A program made the position numbers and the translations under genes. Positions 7,390-14,559 of a DNA stretch of 19,271 nt are shown one piece after another (the first letter of the stretch is position 1; each line of letters begins with the position of its first letter). The DNA comes from a bacterium (lineage in GTDB: Bacteria > Patescibacteria > Dojkabacteria > JAKAPS01 > JAJZLI01). The notes below the pieces were generated by a model that was not told the DNA's origin, ran no database searches, and saw nothing but the letters and a program-made list of their open reading frames with translations. The stretch is taken from the NCBI GenBank assembly GCA_021809565.1, contig JAJZKG010000014.1, positions 1 through 19,271 on the forward strand. The letters are read 5' to 3'.

Positions 7390-8194
7390 TGGTATTAAAG
7401 TTCAATGTACAGATACAGAAAACAAACTTCTGCAGTTGAACAATGATATATCAATACATAAGATTCTTGATAGAAACTTAGAGGAAATGAAGCATGTTAT
7501 ATTAAATAATCAGCTTTTATATCCTAAACTTTTTTATACTGAATATTTCCATATTTTGAAAAATGACCACAAGGATTTATTTAAAGAACATGGTCTTAGA
7601 CATGATATAACAATTATGTCTGGTAATCTTGCAGGAATAGAGTTTATGAAGACATATGGACATTATCATGACCTTTTAAATAGTAAAAAGAATACCGCAC
7701 CAGAAGTTATAGAAATTTTATATGGACAAGCATTGATACTTTTACAAAAACCTAAGATGGTAAGTTCTAAATATGCTTTAGGACAATCCCTAGAGAGTAT
7801 GTGTGATTTCTCTCATATAGAAGAATTTACTTACTTTAAACTTAATAAAGGTGATGTATTCGTAATACCACCAGGATATGGGCATATTCTAATAAACCAG
7901 AAGCCAGGAGCACTAATATTTTCAAGTTTAATCTCATCTAGGGCTAAGAGCTTATATAAAAGTATTTTTGATTTTAGAGGAGGAGCATATTATATAATCA
8001 AAAAGAATGCAAAACAGGTATTTGTGCAAAACCCCAATTATAAAAATGTTCCTAAAGTCAAAAAGCAAAGAAAATGGGCATACAGTAATCTTGTAGATAA
8101 AAAAGACCCTATATATTTATCCTTTGTTAATGACCCTAAAAAGTATCATTGGTTGAATAATCCAGATAATATCAATTGGGAAAATTTTGCTTAA
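7364..8194 (+). CDS. pgi: Cupin-type glucose-6-phosphate isomerase
   Basis: Interconverts glucose-6-phosphate and fructose-6-phosphate in the cytoplasm. It belongs to the metal-dependent cupin family known from archaea such as Pyrococcus, unrelated to the common bacterial PGI. The metal ligands of the family are all visible: His100 and His102 in TYGHYHD, Glu114 in APEV, and His174 in IPPGYGH. The second cupin motif ends in PGALIFSSL. At 276 residues it is longer than the archaeal enzyme (about 190), with extra sequence on both ends, including a Lys/Asn-rich C-terminal tail of about 70 residues. The start at 7364 follows a G-rich Shine-Dalgarno-like run and overlaps the permease gene by 26 nt. 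Confidence 0.85.
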   Translation: MIVYLKTINGIKVQCTDTENKLLQLNNDISIHKILDRNLEEMKHVILNNQLLYPKLFYTEYFHILKNDHKDLFKEHGLRHDITIMSGNLAGIEFMKTYGHYHDLLNSKKNTAPEVIEILYGQALILLQKPKMVSSKYALGQSLESMCDFSHIEEFTYFKLNKGDVFVIPPGYGHILINQKPGALIFSSLISSRAKSLYKSIFDFRGGAYYIIKKNAKQVFVQNPNYKNVPKVKKQRKWAYSNLVDKKDPIYLSFVNDPKKYHWLNNPDNINWENFA

Positions 8195-8207
8195 TTATCA
8201 CAATGCT

Positions 8208-8247
8208 TGTATCATATGCCTGCATTACAATGCCTGCATTATAATGC
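8208..8247. repeat. 12-bp palindrome array at the tRNA-Leu 3' end
   Basis: GCATTACAATGC (8222-8233) and GCATTATAATGC (8236-8247) have fully paired arms, are separated by CT and lie at 14-bp period. A degenerate half-unit precedes them at 8208-8219. The last copy runs three bases into the 3' end of the tRNA-Leu gene. As direct repeats the unit is ATGCCTGCATTAYA. Confidence 0.7.
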
Positions 8248-8327
8248 CTGGAAAAGGACTCGAACCTTCACACTTTTTCAAGTACTAGCTCCTAAGGCTA
8301 GCGTGTCTACCATTCCACCATCCAGGC
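8245..8327 (-). tRNA. trnL: tRNA-Leu (UAG)
   Basis: The reverse complement is an 83-nt class II tRNA. The acceptor stem is GCCTGGA/TCCAGGC with discriminator A and no encoded CCA. The anticodon stem CTAGC/GCTAG has loop CTTAGGA, giving UAG. A long variable arm and the T-loop GTTCGAGTC are present. Nothing clear can be said of the promoter. Confidence 0.95.
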
Positions 8328-8400
8328 TTATTTCAGAATTTGGTTTTTTATAAATAGCTAGATGAATTATATAACAAAATCAACATTCAAACTAGTGATA

Positions 8401-9648
8401 CTAAATAATGTAATTATATAGTAAATCACTCTTAGTTATTTTACTATAAGTAATACCATGCTCGTCCATTCTATGGATTAGACCATTAATATCTTTTTTG
8501 TTTTTGAGTTCAATACCTACTAATGCAACACCTCTCTCATTGGAAGTCTTCTTTATATATTCGAATCGAACTATATCATCATTCACTCCTAATGCTTTAT
8601 TAACAAATTTTTTTAGTTCCCCAGGTTTTTGATAAAATTCGATTAGGAAATAATGTTTAAGACCTTTAAAAACAAGAGATCTTTCCATAATTTCAGGATA
8701 TCTTAAAACATCATTATTTCCACCTGATAGAATACATACTACATTTTTACCTTTGATTTTTGTTTTCATATTCTCCAACGCTGATATAGCTAAAGCTCCT
8801 GCTGGTTCAGTAATAATACCATCATTTTGATAGAGTTCTATCATTGTAGTAGCTACTTGTCCTTCTTCTATAACCTTTATCTTTTCTACATTATTTTTTA
8901 CTATATTAAATGTATTTTCACCTACTCTACTTGTAGCTACTCCATCAACAAATGTATCTACTGTTTTCAATTTGATAATTTTATTAGCTTTTATAGATTC
9001 TGCCATTGAGGCTGCACCTGATGATTCCACTCCTATGATTTTAATATTCTTATTTTTTTCTTTTAAATATAGAGAAATCCCAGATATTAATCCTCCTCCT
9101 CCAATTGGACATACAATATAATCAATATTCTTTAATTTATCAAATATCTCTTTTCCAACTGTTGCTTGACCTTCTATCACTTTTTCATCATCAAATGGGT
9201 GTATAAAATGATATTCATTCTCCTTTGTAAAAACCTTGGCTTCTTTATAACATTCATCAAAATTTGAACCTACAAGTTTTATACTAACAAAATCACCTCC
9301 AAAATATTTTACTCTATCTATCTTTTGCAATGGTGTAGTGACTGGCATAAAGATAATACTTTTTATTTTTAACAATGACGCAGCAAAAGCTACTCCCTGT
9401 GCATGATTACCAGCACTAGCACAAGTAATTTTAACATTTTTATTATCCTTATGTATTGCGGATATCAGGTTATATGCTCCCCTTATTTTATAAGATCTAA
9501 CAACCTGAAGATCCTCTCTTTTTATATATATATTCGCGTTATATTTACTAGATAACCTAGCAGATAATTGAAGAGGAGTATTTACTACAATATCTTTCAA
9601 ATTAGAACTAGCCTCATCAATTGTTTTCATATTAACTTTATATTTCAT
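8401..9648 (-). CDS. ilvA: Threonine dehydratase with one ACT-like domain
   Basis: PLP enzyme that deaminates threonine (and serine) to 2-oxobutyrate (pyruvate) and ammonia. Numbered from the TTG at 9675, the PLP lysine is Lys63 in SYKIRGAYN, the substrate loop is SAGNHAQG (87-94), and the phosphate loop is GGGGL (192-196). SGGNND follows near 318. The last ~90 residues form one regulatory ACT-like domain, so it is the short form. I chose the ATG at 9648, giving 415 residues; the in-frame TTG at 9675 would add nine residues and overlap ridA by 38 nt instead of 11. Pairing with ridA fits its chemistry. No other isoleucine-pathway gene is present here, so a catabolic role is possible. Confidence 0.93.
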   Translation of the reverse strand: MKYKVNMKTIDEASSNLKDIVVNTPLQLSARLSSKYNANIYIKREDLQVVRSYKIRGAYNLISAIHKDNKNVKITCASAGNHAQGVAFAASLLKIKSIIFMPVTTPLQKIDRVKYFGGDFVSIKLVGSNFDECYKEAKVFTKENEYHFIHPFDDEKVIEGQATVGKEIFDKLKNIDYIVCPIGGGGLISGISLYLKEKNKNIKIIGVESSGAASMAESIKANKIIKLKTVDTFVDGVATSRVGENTFNIVKNNVEKIKVIEEGQVATTMIELYQNDGIITEPAGALAISALENMKTKIKGKNVVCILSGGNNDVLRYPEIMERSLVFKGLKHYFLIEFYQKPGELKKFVNKALGVNDDIVRFEYIKKTSNERGVALVGIELKNKKDINGLIHRMDEHGITYSKITKSDLLYNYII

Positions 9649-10042
9649 TGGATCTAGATCTTTTTTTATATGCAATTAAAGATATTTCAATATGTGCAGA
9701 TTTTGGAAGAAAAGACACTGCTACAGTTTCTCGTGCAGGATAAGGTTCAGATATGAAAAACTTAGAATATACTTCATTTACAATATTAAAATCATTTATA
9801 TTTGTCAAAAATATAGTTGTTTTCACAACATTTTCAAAATCCATACTACCAGCTTTAAGTATACTTTGAAGGTTTTTTAATACCTGTTCTGTTTCCTCTT
9901 TAATATTGGTACTTAATAAAGATAATGTATTCTTATCAATAGCTATTTGACCAGATATAAAAAGAAAATTACTAGCAGATATTCCTTGTGAATAAGAACC
10001 TATCGCACTAGGAGCATTTGTAGTTTCAATTTTTTTTAACAT
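9638..10042 (-). CDS. ridA: RidA enamine/imine deaminase
   Basis: Hydrolyses the reactive 2-aminoacrylate and 2-aminocrotonate released by PLP dehydratases such as IlvA, protecting PLP enzymes in the cytoplasm. The 134-residue protein has the family landmarks: GSYSQG (15-20) with Tyr17, FISGQ (28-32), and the active-site Arg104 in PAR with Glu119 in HIEISLIAY. Active members are homotrimers. It comes first in a two-gene operon; its stop lies inside the start of ilvA. The C-terminus reads RSRSNEI and is encoded by a copy of the GGATCTAGATC palindrome, so the last few residues are probably an acquired extension. Confidence 0.94.
   Translation of the reverse strand: MLKKIETTNAPSAIGSYSQGISASNFLFISGQIAIDKNTLSLLSTNIKEETEQVLKNLQSILKAGSMDFENVVKTTIFLTNINDFNIVNEVYSKFFISEPYPARETVAVSFLPKSAHIEISLIAYKKRSRSNEI
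9650..9660. repeat. Copy of the GGATCTAGATC palindrome
   Basis: Eleven of the 12 bases of the palindrome at 2555 and 11114. It spans the overlap region of ridA and ilvA and encodes the RSRS end of RidA. Confidence 0.6.
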
Positions 10043-10090
10043 CTAAATATTTAATCAGTATTTAAAACTCAATTTTAACATATTTTAAAC

Positions 10091-10116
10091 TGTACTTGTA
10101 CCAAGATACATGTACC
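10091..10116. repeat. Two 12-bp dyads at 14-bp period upstream of ridA
   Basis: TGTACTTGTACC (10091-10102) and GATACATGTACC (10105-10116) each have four of five arm pairs and are separated by 2 nt. They lie in the 106-bp gap between ridA and the lysozyme-like gene, about 50-75 bp before the ridA start, where they could act as an operator. Confidence 0.4.
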
Positions 10117-10148
10117 ACACATGCATTGAAGTATAAATGAATTGAGAT

Positions 10149-10913
10149 TTAAAGTTGATTAATATAGCTTTGGACCTTTGGAGCCCATGAAGGGTTAGGA
10201 GGATCGTATACGGGTTGCATCTGATACGGACTTTCATTTCTATATGAACTACCTATACCTGCTGCAATACTATTTATAGCATTAGGCCAAGATCCAAATC
10301 CAGAGAACCCACTAAACTCACTTCCTCCCCCTGTCCAGCCCCATCCATTATAGGAGAGTGCCCCATTTACACTTTCAGGTATTACTCTTCCAAATCCTGA
10401 TTCTACACCTGATATTGCAACAAGAAGTTTCCAACTGACACCATATTTTAATCCAGCAGATATAAATTCCCCTGCATAAGGAGCCATAGGAGATCCATGT
10501 GATACAAGAAAATTATACAATATCTGTACATTAGCATTAGATGTGGTTGTTATAGATGAAGATATTTCATTATTCTTACTTGGTATAACAGCAGCAAGCA
10601 TTCTTGCATGTTCAATATTAGGGTTTATAATATTAACTCCAGCTAGTTTATCAAGATTGGACAAACTTTTATTCCTTATCAGATAAACATTAGCTGCCAT
10701 AACCTGTTTAGATAAGAATACTTTGCCTTCTATATTTGCAAATATATTTAAAGGACTCTTAAATATAAACAACGAGGAAATAACAAACAATGATACGACC
10801 ACATATATATATATACGTAATCTTTTTTTAACTATTTTATCTATCTTTTTTATGTAATGCGAATCCTCGAAGCTAGTATTTTTTGATAAACTATCATTAT
10901 TTAGGAAATTCAT
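10149..10913 (-). CDS. Membrane-anchored lysozyme-fold (lytic transglycosylase-like) protein
   Basis: Exported protein of 254 residues: short cytoplasmic N-terminus, one membrane segment (about 33-51), a linker rich in Ser, Thr and Asn, and a C-terminal domain (about 140-254) with a lysozyme-like core. The stretch GLKYGVSWKLLVAISGVESGFG carries the likely catalytic Glu171, and NGWGWTGG plus GFGSWPNAINSIAAGI follow, as in lytic transglycosylase-like and glucosaminidase-like domains. It would cleave or remodel peptidoglycan outside the membrane. The start is fixed by a promoter whose -10 box ends 6 nt before the ATG. Whether it is a transglycosylase or a glucosaminidase is not settled. Confidence 0.8.
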   Translation of the reverse strand: MNFLNNDSLSKNTSFEDSHYIKKIDKIVKKRLRIYIYVVVSLFVISSLFIFKSPLNIFANIEGKVFLSKQVMAANVYLIRNKSLSNLDKLAGVNIINPNIEHARMLAAVIPSKNNEISSSITTTSNANVQILYNFLVSHGSPMAPYAGEFISAGLKYGVSWKLLVAISGVESGFGRVIPESVNGALSYNGWGWTGGGSEFSGFSGFGSWPNAINSIAAGIGSSYRNESPYQMQPVYDPPNPSWAPKVQSYINQL

Positions 10914-10919
10914 ATATAC

Positions 10920-10948
10920 ATACTAAAGATTTTTATAGTAAAAGTCAA
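10920..10948 (-). promoter_or_regulatory. Promoter of the lysozyme-like gene, leaderless type
   Basis: Minus strand TTGACT (10943-10948), 17 bp, TAGTAT (10920-10925), then 6 nt to the ATG at 10913. The spacing puts the transcription start at the start codon. Confidence 0.65.
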
Positions 10949-10997
10949 TATATTGGCATTTAAATAGGAATTTTATTTAGGGTTTTTAAAATTACAA

Positions 10998-11070
10998 AGC
11001 AGAAGACGGGGCTCGAACCCGCGACAACTAGTTTGGAAAACTAGTACTCTACCAACTGAGTTACTTCTGC
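10998..11070 (-). tRNA. trnG: tRNA-Gly (UCC)
   Basis: A 73-nt cloverleaf on the minus strand. The acceptor stem is GCAGAAG/CTTCTGC, the D-arm contains AACTCAGTTGGTAGAGT, and the anticodon stem CTAGT/ACTAG has loop TTTCCAA, giving UCC. The T-arm is GCGGG-TTCGAGC-CCCGT. The discriminator is U, as usual for bacterial tRNA-Gly. No CCA is encoded. Confidence 0.95.
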
Positions 11071-11091
11071 ATAAAAACTATTATTTAAGCA

Positions 11092-11097
11092 ATTATA
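11092..11097 (-). promoter_or_regulatory. -10 box of tRNA-Gly
   Basis: TATAAT on the minus strand, 21 nt before the mature tRNA 5' end. The -35 position falls inside the palindrome array at 11107-11153 and has no TTGACA-like sequence. Confidence 0.45.
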
Positions 11098-11106
11098 CAA
11101 TATATT

Positions 11107-11153
11107 GATCCACGGATCTAGATCCGTGGATCTTGAGCCTTGGATCTCGATCC
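11107..11153. repeat. 12-bp palindrome array at 14-bp period
   Basis: Three units, GGATCTAGATCC (11114-11125), GGATCTTGAGCC (11128-11139) and GGATCTCGATCC (11142-11153), have 5, 4 and 5 of 5 arm pairs and 2-nt spacers. Bases 11107-11132 together form a perfect 26-bp palindrome. The array abuts the stop codon of the gene at 11154 and covers the -35 region of tRNA-Gly. Confidence 0.85.
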
Positions 11154-11708
11154 TTATTTACAATTCTGGAATTGGTTATACAAAACAAGAGACTTTAAAA
11201 GATTATCTAGAACTTGCATTCTTTGTGTACTAGTATAATTTAGTACCAAAGAAAACCCTGGGTTATAGAATGATACTGAACTCTTATTAGATACTAAATA
11301 TCCTGTATATGACCCCTCAGTTTCTTTAGATCCAGATAGAGAACCTTTTGCTGTAGTATATGGTGTCATGCTTTGACATTTACTATACACAGTGATTGTT
11401 TCAGTATTAGTAGATGTTGCATCTTTAAATATTGCAGATTCAGAATTAGGCGTTTCAGTAGCACTTGTCATAGTCCATCCTTTTATATAATTTATATCAA
11501 AAGATGGACTACCATTATATGTTCCCTTAAATAAAGAATAGGTTATTGGAGGAACAACAAGTTTTTGGGTAGGTGCAACATTAGAAACGTAAGAATTAGA
11601 ACTCTGAGTACTTATTTTCTGGAGTTCCTCAGCATATTTTGTAGTTATATATAAAACCACTACTATTAGAAGAGCAAAAATCACAATAAATAATGTTTTT
11701 GTTTTCAT
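11154..11708 (-). CDS. Membrane-anchored hypothetical protein
   Basis: Protein of 184 residues with an N-terminal membrane segment (about 5-22 after MKTKT), a Ser/Asn/Thr linker, and an outside domain of about 120 residues. The segment FDINYIKGWTM resembles the F-x-I-x-Y-x-x-x-W start of PsbP-like domains found in many bacterial surface proteins; that link is tentative. Two Cys residues, in YSKCQ and at the C-terminal NCK, could form a disulfide. I chose the ATG at 11708; a TTG at 11765 in the same frame lies upstream of the promoter. The stop codon directly abuts the palindrome array. Confidence 0.72.
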   Translation of the reverse strand: MKTKTLFIVIFALLIVVVLYITTKYAEELQKISTQSSNSYVSNVAPTQKLVVPPITYSLFKGTYNGSPSFDINYIKGWTMTSATETPNSESAIFKDATSTNTETITVYSKCQSMTPYTTAKGSLSGSKETEGSYTGYLVSNKSSVSFYNPGFSLVLNYTSTQRMQVLDNLLKSLVLYNQFQNCK

Positions 11709-11714
11709 ACATAT

Positions 11715-11743
11715 ATGATATATCTTTTTTAAAATTTGATCAA
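11715..11743 (-). promoter_or_regulatory. Promoter of the anchored hypothetical gene, leaderless type
   Basis: Minus strand TTGATC (11738-11743), 17 bp, TATCAT (11715-11720), then 6 nt to the ATG at 11708. It rules against the longer TTG start at 11765. Confidence 0.6.
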
Positions 11744-11793
11744 GGATAGTGATCCAATCATCCAATAAAAGAACTATTTAGAGAATAGTAAAG

Positions 11794-11820
11794 AAAAAGG
11801 AGGCTATTATTAACCTCCTT
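11794..11820 (-). terminator. Rho-independent terminator of the surface protein gene
   Basis: Read on the minus strand, AAGGAGG pairs with CCTCCTT (11797-11803 and 11814-11820) around a 10-nt loop and is followed by a run of T interrupted by one C. It ends 27 nt after the surface protein stop codon and is the clearest terminator in the window. Confidence 0.85.
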
Positions 11821-11846
11821 AATCCGTACTAATAATTATTTAGCTT

Positions 11847-14420
11847 TTAGAGCATCATCAATCCAACTCCTATTGCTATTATCAATCCACCTACTGCTGC
11901 AAACATCTCTATTGGGGATGTACCTGCAGTTTGTGGAAGTTGTTGTACTGTCTGAGTCACAGGTGCTGGTACACAATCTCCTGATACTGATGATGTTGTC
12001 ATTACATTTGTCTTTGCTCCTCCAGCATTTATTAACCATCCAGATACCTGGTAACTATCCTTACCATTGGATCCTTGCCATATGTATGCTCCAAGGTTAG
12101 CATTAGTGTTTGGAACTGTTGCTACCTCTGTACCTGTTGTAGTATCTAGTATTATTCCTGTAAACATTTCTCCAGATGGTACATTGGTTGCTTTCCAGTT
12201 TATCAATAAATCATTTGAAGTATTGTTCTGACATGCTAATGATATAGATGTCATAGCTGGTGCTACAGGTGTCTGACATGATTTTATGTTCTCACTTGAT
12301 GATGTAACAACACTACTTTTACCATTACTACCCTCTATATATCCAGACACTGTATAGTTATCAGTAGTATTTGCTCCTGTCCATGTGTAACTACCCAATG
12401 ATGCTGGTACACTAAATGTTGCTGCCTGTGTATTTGTTGTTGTATCCTCTATTGTTCCATAAAATGTATCACCACTTACTAAACTTGAAGTTGTATCCTG
12501 CCATTGTATAGCCATATTTACTGATGACTGTACACATGCTAGTGATACAGATGATATTACTGGTGGATGCTTGACACAGTTATAGAAACTTACAGCACTT
12601 GTCGTTGCAGTATTACCATTCTGTACAGACATAGTTGCAGTATAGTTATCATGACTATTTTCTAATGATTGTACAAATGAATTGTATACTCCTGTACCTG
12701 TATTTTGTGTAGGGATCTTTAATGCCTCTGCACCTGTTGTTGTATCAGTAATATATCCTGTTATTGCATCAGATGAAACATAGTTTGTTGTACTCCATGT
12801 TGCTCCCTGACAATCTAAAGCTACCGTTATTGTTGGTGCTTGTGTATGTGTTACACAGTTATAGAAACTAAATGAACCAGATGTTGACGTGTTTCCATTT
12901 TGAACTGACATAGTTACTTGGTAGTTATCATGACTATTTGTAAGATTTGATACAAATGCATTGTATGTACCTGTAGCTGAATTCTCTGTTGGTATTGTTG
13001 CTACTTGTTGATTTGTAGTTGTATCTTCTACATATCCTGTTATTGCATCAGTTGACACGTAATTTGTTGTACTCCATGATGCTCCCTGACAATCTAGAGT
13101 CACTGTTATTGTTGGAGCTTGTGTATGTGTTACACAGTTATAGAAACTAAATGAGTTCGATGTAGCTGTATTTCCACCACCAACCGACACTGTTGCCACA
13201 TAGGTATCATGACTATTTGTAAGATTTGATACAAATGCATTGTATGTACCTGTAGCTGAATTCTCTGTTGGTATTGTTGCTACCTGTTGGTTTGTAGTTG
13301 TATCAGTAATATATCCTGTTATTGCATCAGATGAAACATAGTTTGTTGTACTCCATGTTGCTCCCTGACAATTTAGTGTCACTGATATTACTGGTGGTTG
13401 AGTATGTGTCACGCAGTTATAGAAATTAAATTGTGATGAATAATTACTTGCAATAGGACCACTAGGTGCATATAAATTCATCAAAAAGTCATATGTGTCA
13501 TTAGTCTGTGTAGCTGCAGATACAAATGAATTTACTGTCCCAGATGCTGAAGCCTGTGTAGGTACGTTTAAAATATTTTTACCTGTTGTTACGTCAGTAA
13601 CATATCCTGCAACTGTATCCCCAGATTGGAAATTAGTTGTACTCCATGATGCTCCCTGACAGTTTAATGAAACTTTTATTGTTGGTGTAACTGGTGCTGG
13701 TGGTGTTACTGTTATAGTCTCTGTTACTGAATAACCATTCTGCACCTGAACTGTTGCATTGTTTCCACTTACTGTCCAACCAGCTGGTAACCCAGATATT
13801 GAATAACTTACAGGTGAAAAATTACAATCAATTGTTGCATAATATTTAATATCACTTTGAGTTACAGTTCCAGATGAAACAGTATTAGTCCTTGTAATGT
13901 TACCACCCTCTGAACTACATAACCCAAACCCCTGTGGACATGAAAACACTGTACCATTCCCCTGAGATTGACCTACTCCTATTGGTGGCATCACTTGGTA
14001 TGTTGTTGGTGGTGTATTATTATGATTTTTATAATAACCCATTATGTCAGCTGGAGTTATATATGATCCAGGAGTAATTTGTGGTGATTGAACCCATGGA
14101 TCTTGTAATGCTCCATTGTATCCAGAATTCCATACGAATCCATTATCATAACCATCCGTACATTGAGCAGTGTGTAAAGATAAAGCTAAGGCTGGTAATG
14201 CTACAGACGGACTAGATGTTTTAATGTCTATCTGTATAGATGCATTATGTGTAGCAGAATATGTAGTAAGATTACTTGGCAATTGACAATTAGGTGCAGC
14301 ACTAACTACCACAGGTTTTCCTATATTACCAATAGCTAGAAATGCTATTAATGATATATTTAATAGCACAAATACAGATATCACTAAATGTATTTTCTTA
14401 AAATGTAATCTACTAAACAT
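11847..14420 (-). CDS. Large repetitive surface protein with C-terminal LPQTA motif
   Basis: Exported protein of 857 residues. A signal peptide (hydrophobic about 11-31, cleavage probably near VSAAP) is followed by a unique N-terminal region of about 230 residues. Then come six repeats of about 93 residues, each with a conserved Cys near its start (L-[ND]-C-QG), a middle GY-x-x-DTTT and a closing Y-x-C, so a disulfide per repeat is likely. The fold is probably an Ig-like beta sandwich. The end reads LPQTAG, then a hydrophobic helix to GLMML. That is a sortase-type layout, but the usual basic tail is missing and position five is Ala. I chose the ATG at 14420; an in-frame TTG at 14435 is less likely. 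Promoter and terminator are both strong. Adhesion or coat function is inferred. Confidence 0.85.
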   Translation of the reverse strand: MFSRLHFKKIHLVISVFVLLNISLIAFLAIGNIGKPVVVSAAPNCQLPSNLTTYSATHNASIQIDIKTSSPSVALPALALSLHTAQCTDGYDNGFVWNSGYNGALQDPWVQSPQITPGSYITPADIMGYYKNHNNTPPTTYQVMPPIGVGQSQGNGTVFSCPQGFGLCSSEGGNITRTNTVSSGTVTQSDIKYYATIDCNFSPVSYSISGLPAGWTVSGNNATVQVQNGYSVTETITVTPPAPVTPTIKVSLNCQGASWSTTNFQSGDTVAGYVTDVTTGKNILNVPTQASASGTVNSFVSAATQTNDTYDFLMNLYAPSGPIASNYSSQFNFYNCVTHTQPPVISVTLNCQGATWSTTNYVSSDAITGYITDTTTNQQVATIPTENSATGTYNAFVSNLTNSHDTYVATVSVGGGNTATSNSFSFYNCVTHTQAPTITVTLDCQGASWSTTNYVSTDAITGYVEDTTTNQQVATIPTENSATGTYNAFVSNLTNSHDNYQVTMSVQNGNTSTSGSFSFYNCVTHTQAPTITVALDCQGATWSTTNYVSSDAITGYITDTTTGAEALKIPTQNTGTGVYNSFVQSLENSHDNYTATMSVQNGNTATTSAVSFYNCVKHPPVISSVSLACVQSSVNMAIQWQDTTSSLVSGDTFYGTIEDTTTNTQAATFSVPASLGSYTWTGANTTDNYTVSGYIEGSNGKSSVVTSSSENIKSCQTPVAPAMTSISLACQNNTSNDLLINWKATNVPSGEMFTGIILDTTTGTEVATVPNTNANLGAYIWQGSNGKDSYQVSGWLINAGGAKTNVMTTSSVSGDCVPAPVTQTVQQLPQTAGTSPIEMFAAVGGLIIAIGVGLMML
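12568..13404 (-). repeat. Three 279-bp tandem repeats in the surface protein gene
   Basis: Copies recur at exactly 279 bp (93 codons), for example the GTATGTG marks at 12844, 13123 and 13402. A 77-bp stretch is identical between 12928-13004 and 13207-13283, pointing to recent duplication or gene conversion. More diverged units continue on both sides. Confidence 0.85.
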
Positions 14421-14453
14421 ATGTTCTATTGCCAAACTAAAATAATTATTGAG

Positions 14454-14482
14454 AGCATATCACAACATATATAAAATGTCAA
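14454..14482 (-). promoter_or_regulatory. Strong promoter of the surface protein gene
   Basis: Minus strand TTGACA (14477-14482), 17 bp ending in TGA, then TATGCT (14454-14459), so a consensus -35 box is combined with an extended -10 TG. The predicted leader is about 26 nt, longer than at most genes here, with no Shine-Dalgarno sequence. Confidence 0.7.
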
Positions 14483-14523
14483 CCTATAATATTATTTACA
14501 TATATTATTGGGGATATCTACAA

Positions 14524-14552
14524 TTGAAATTATAATAGCCCATGCATATAAT
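14524..14552 (+). promoter_or_regulatory. Promoter of the TIM-like/gapN/uvrC operon, leaderless type
   Basis: TTGAAA (14524-14529), 17 bp, TATAAT (14547-14552), then 7 nt to the ATG at 14560. An alternative TTGGGG-17-TATAAT (14508-14536) would serve the ATG at 14542. Confidence 0.6.
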
Positions 14553-14559
14553 GATAGAA

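Noticed and set aside
8203..8250. Integration (att) site at the tRNA-Leu 3' end
   Set aside because: The direct repeats extend only a few bases into the tRNA and form a local palindrome array; no integrase or second distant copy is present in the window.
11836..12039. Gene overlapping the 3' end of the surface protein gene
   Set aside because: It is a shadow frame of repetitive Thr-rich codons; the surface protein frame continues with conserved repeats and the LPQTA tail.
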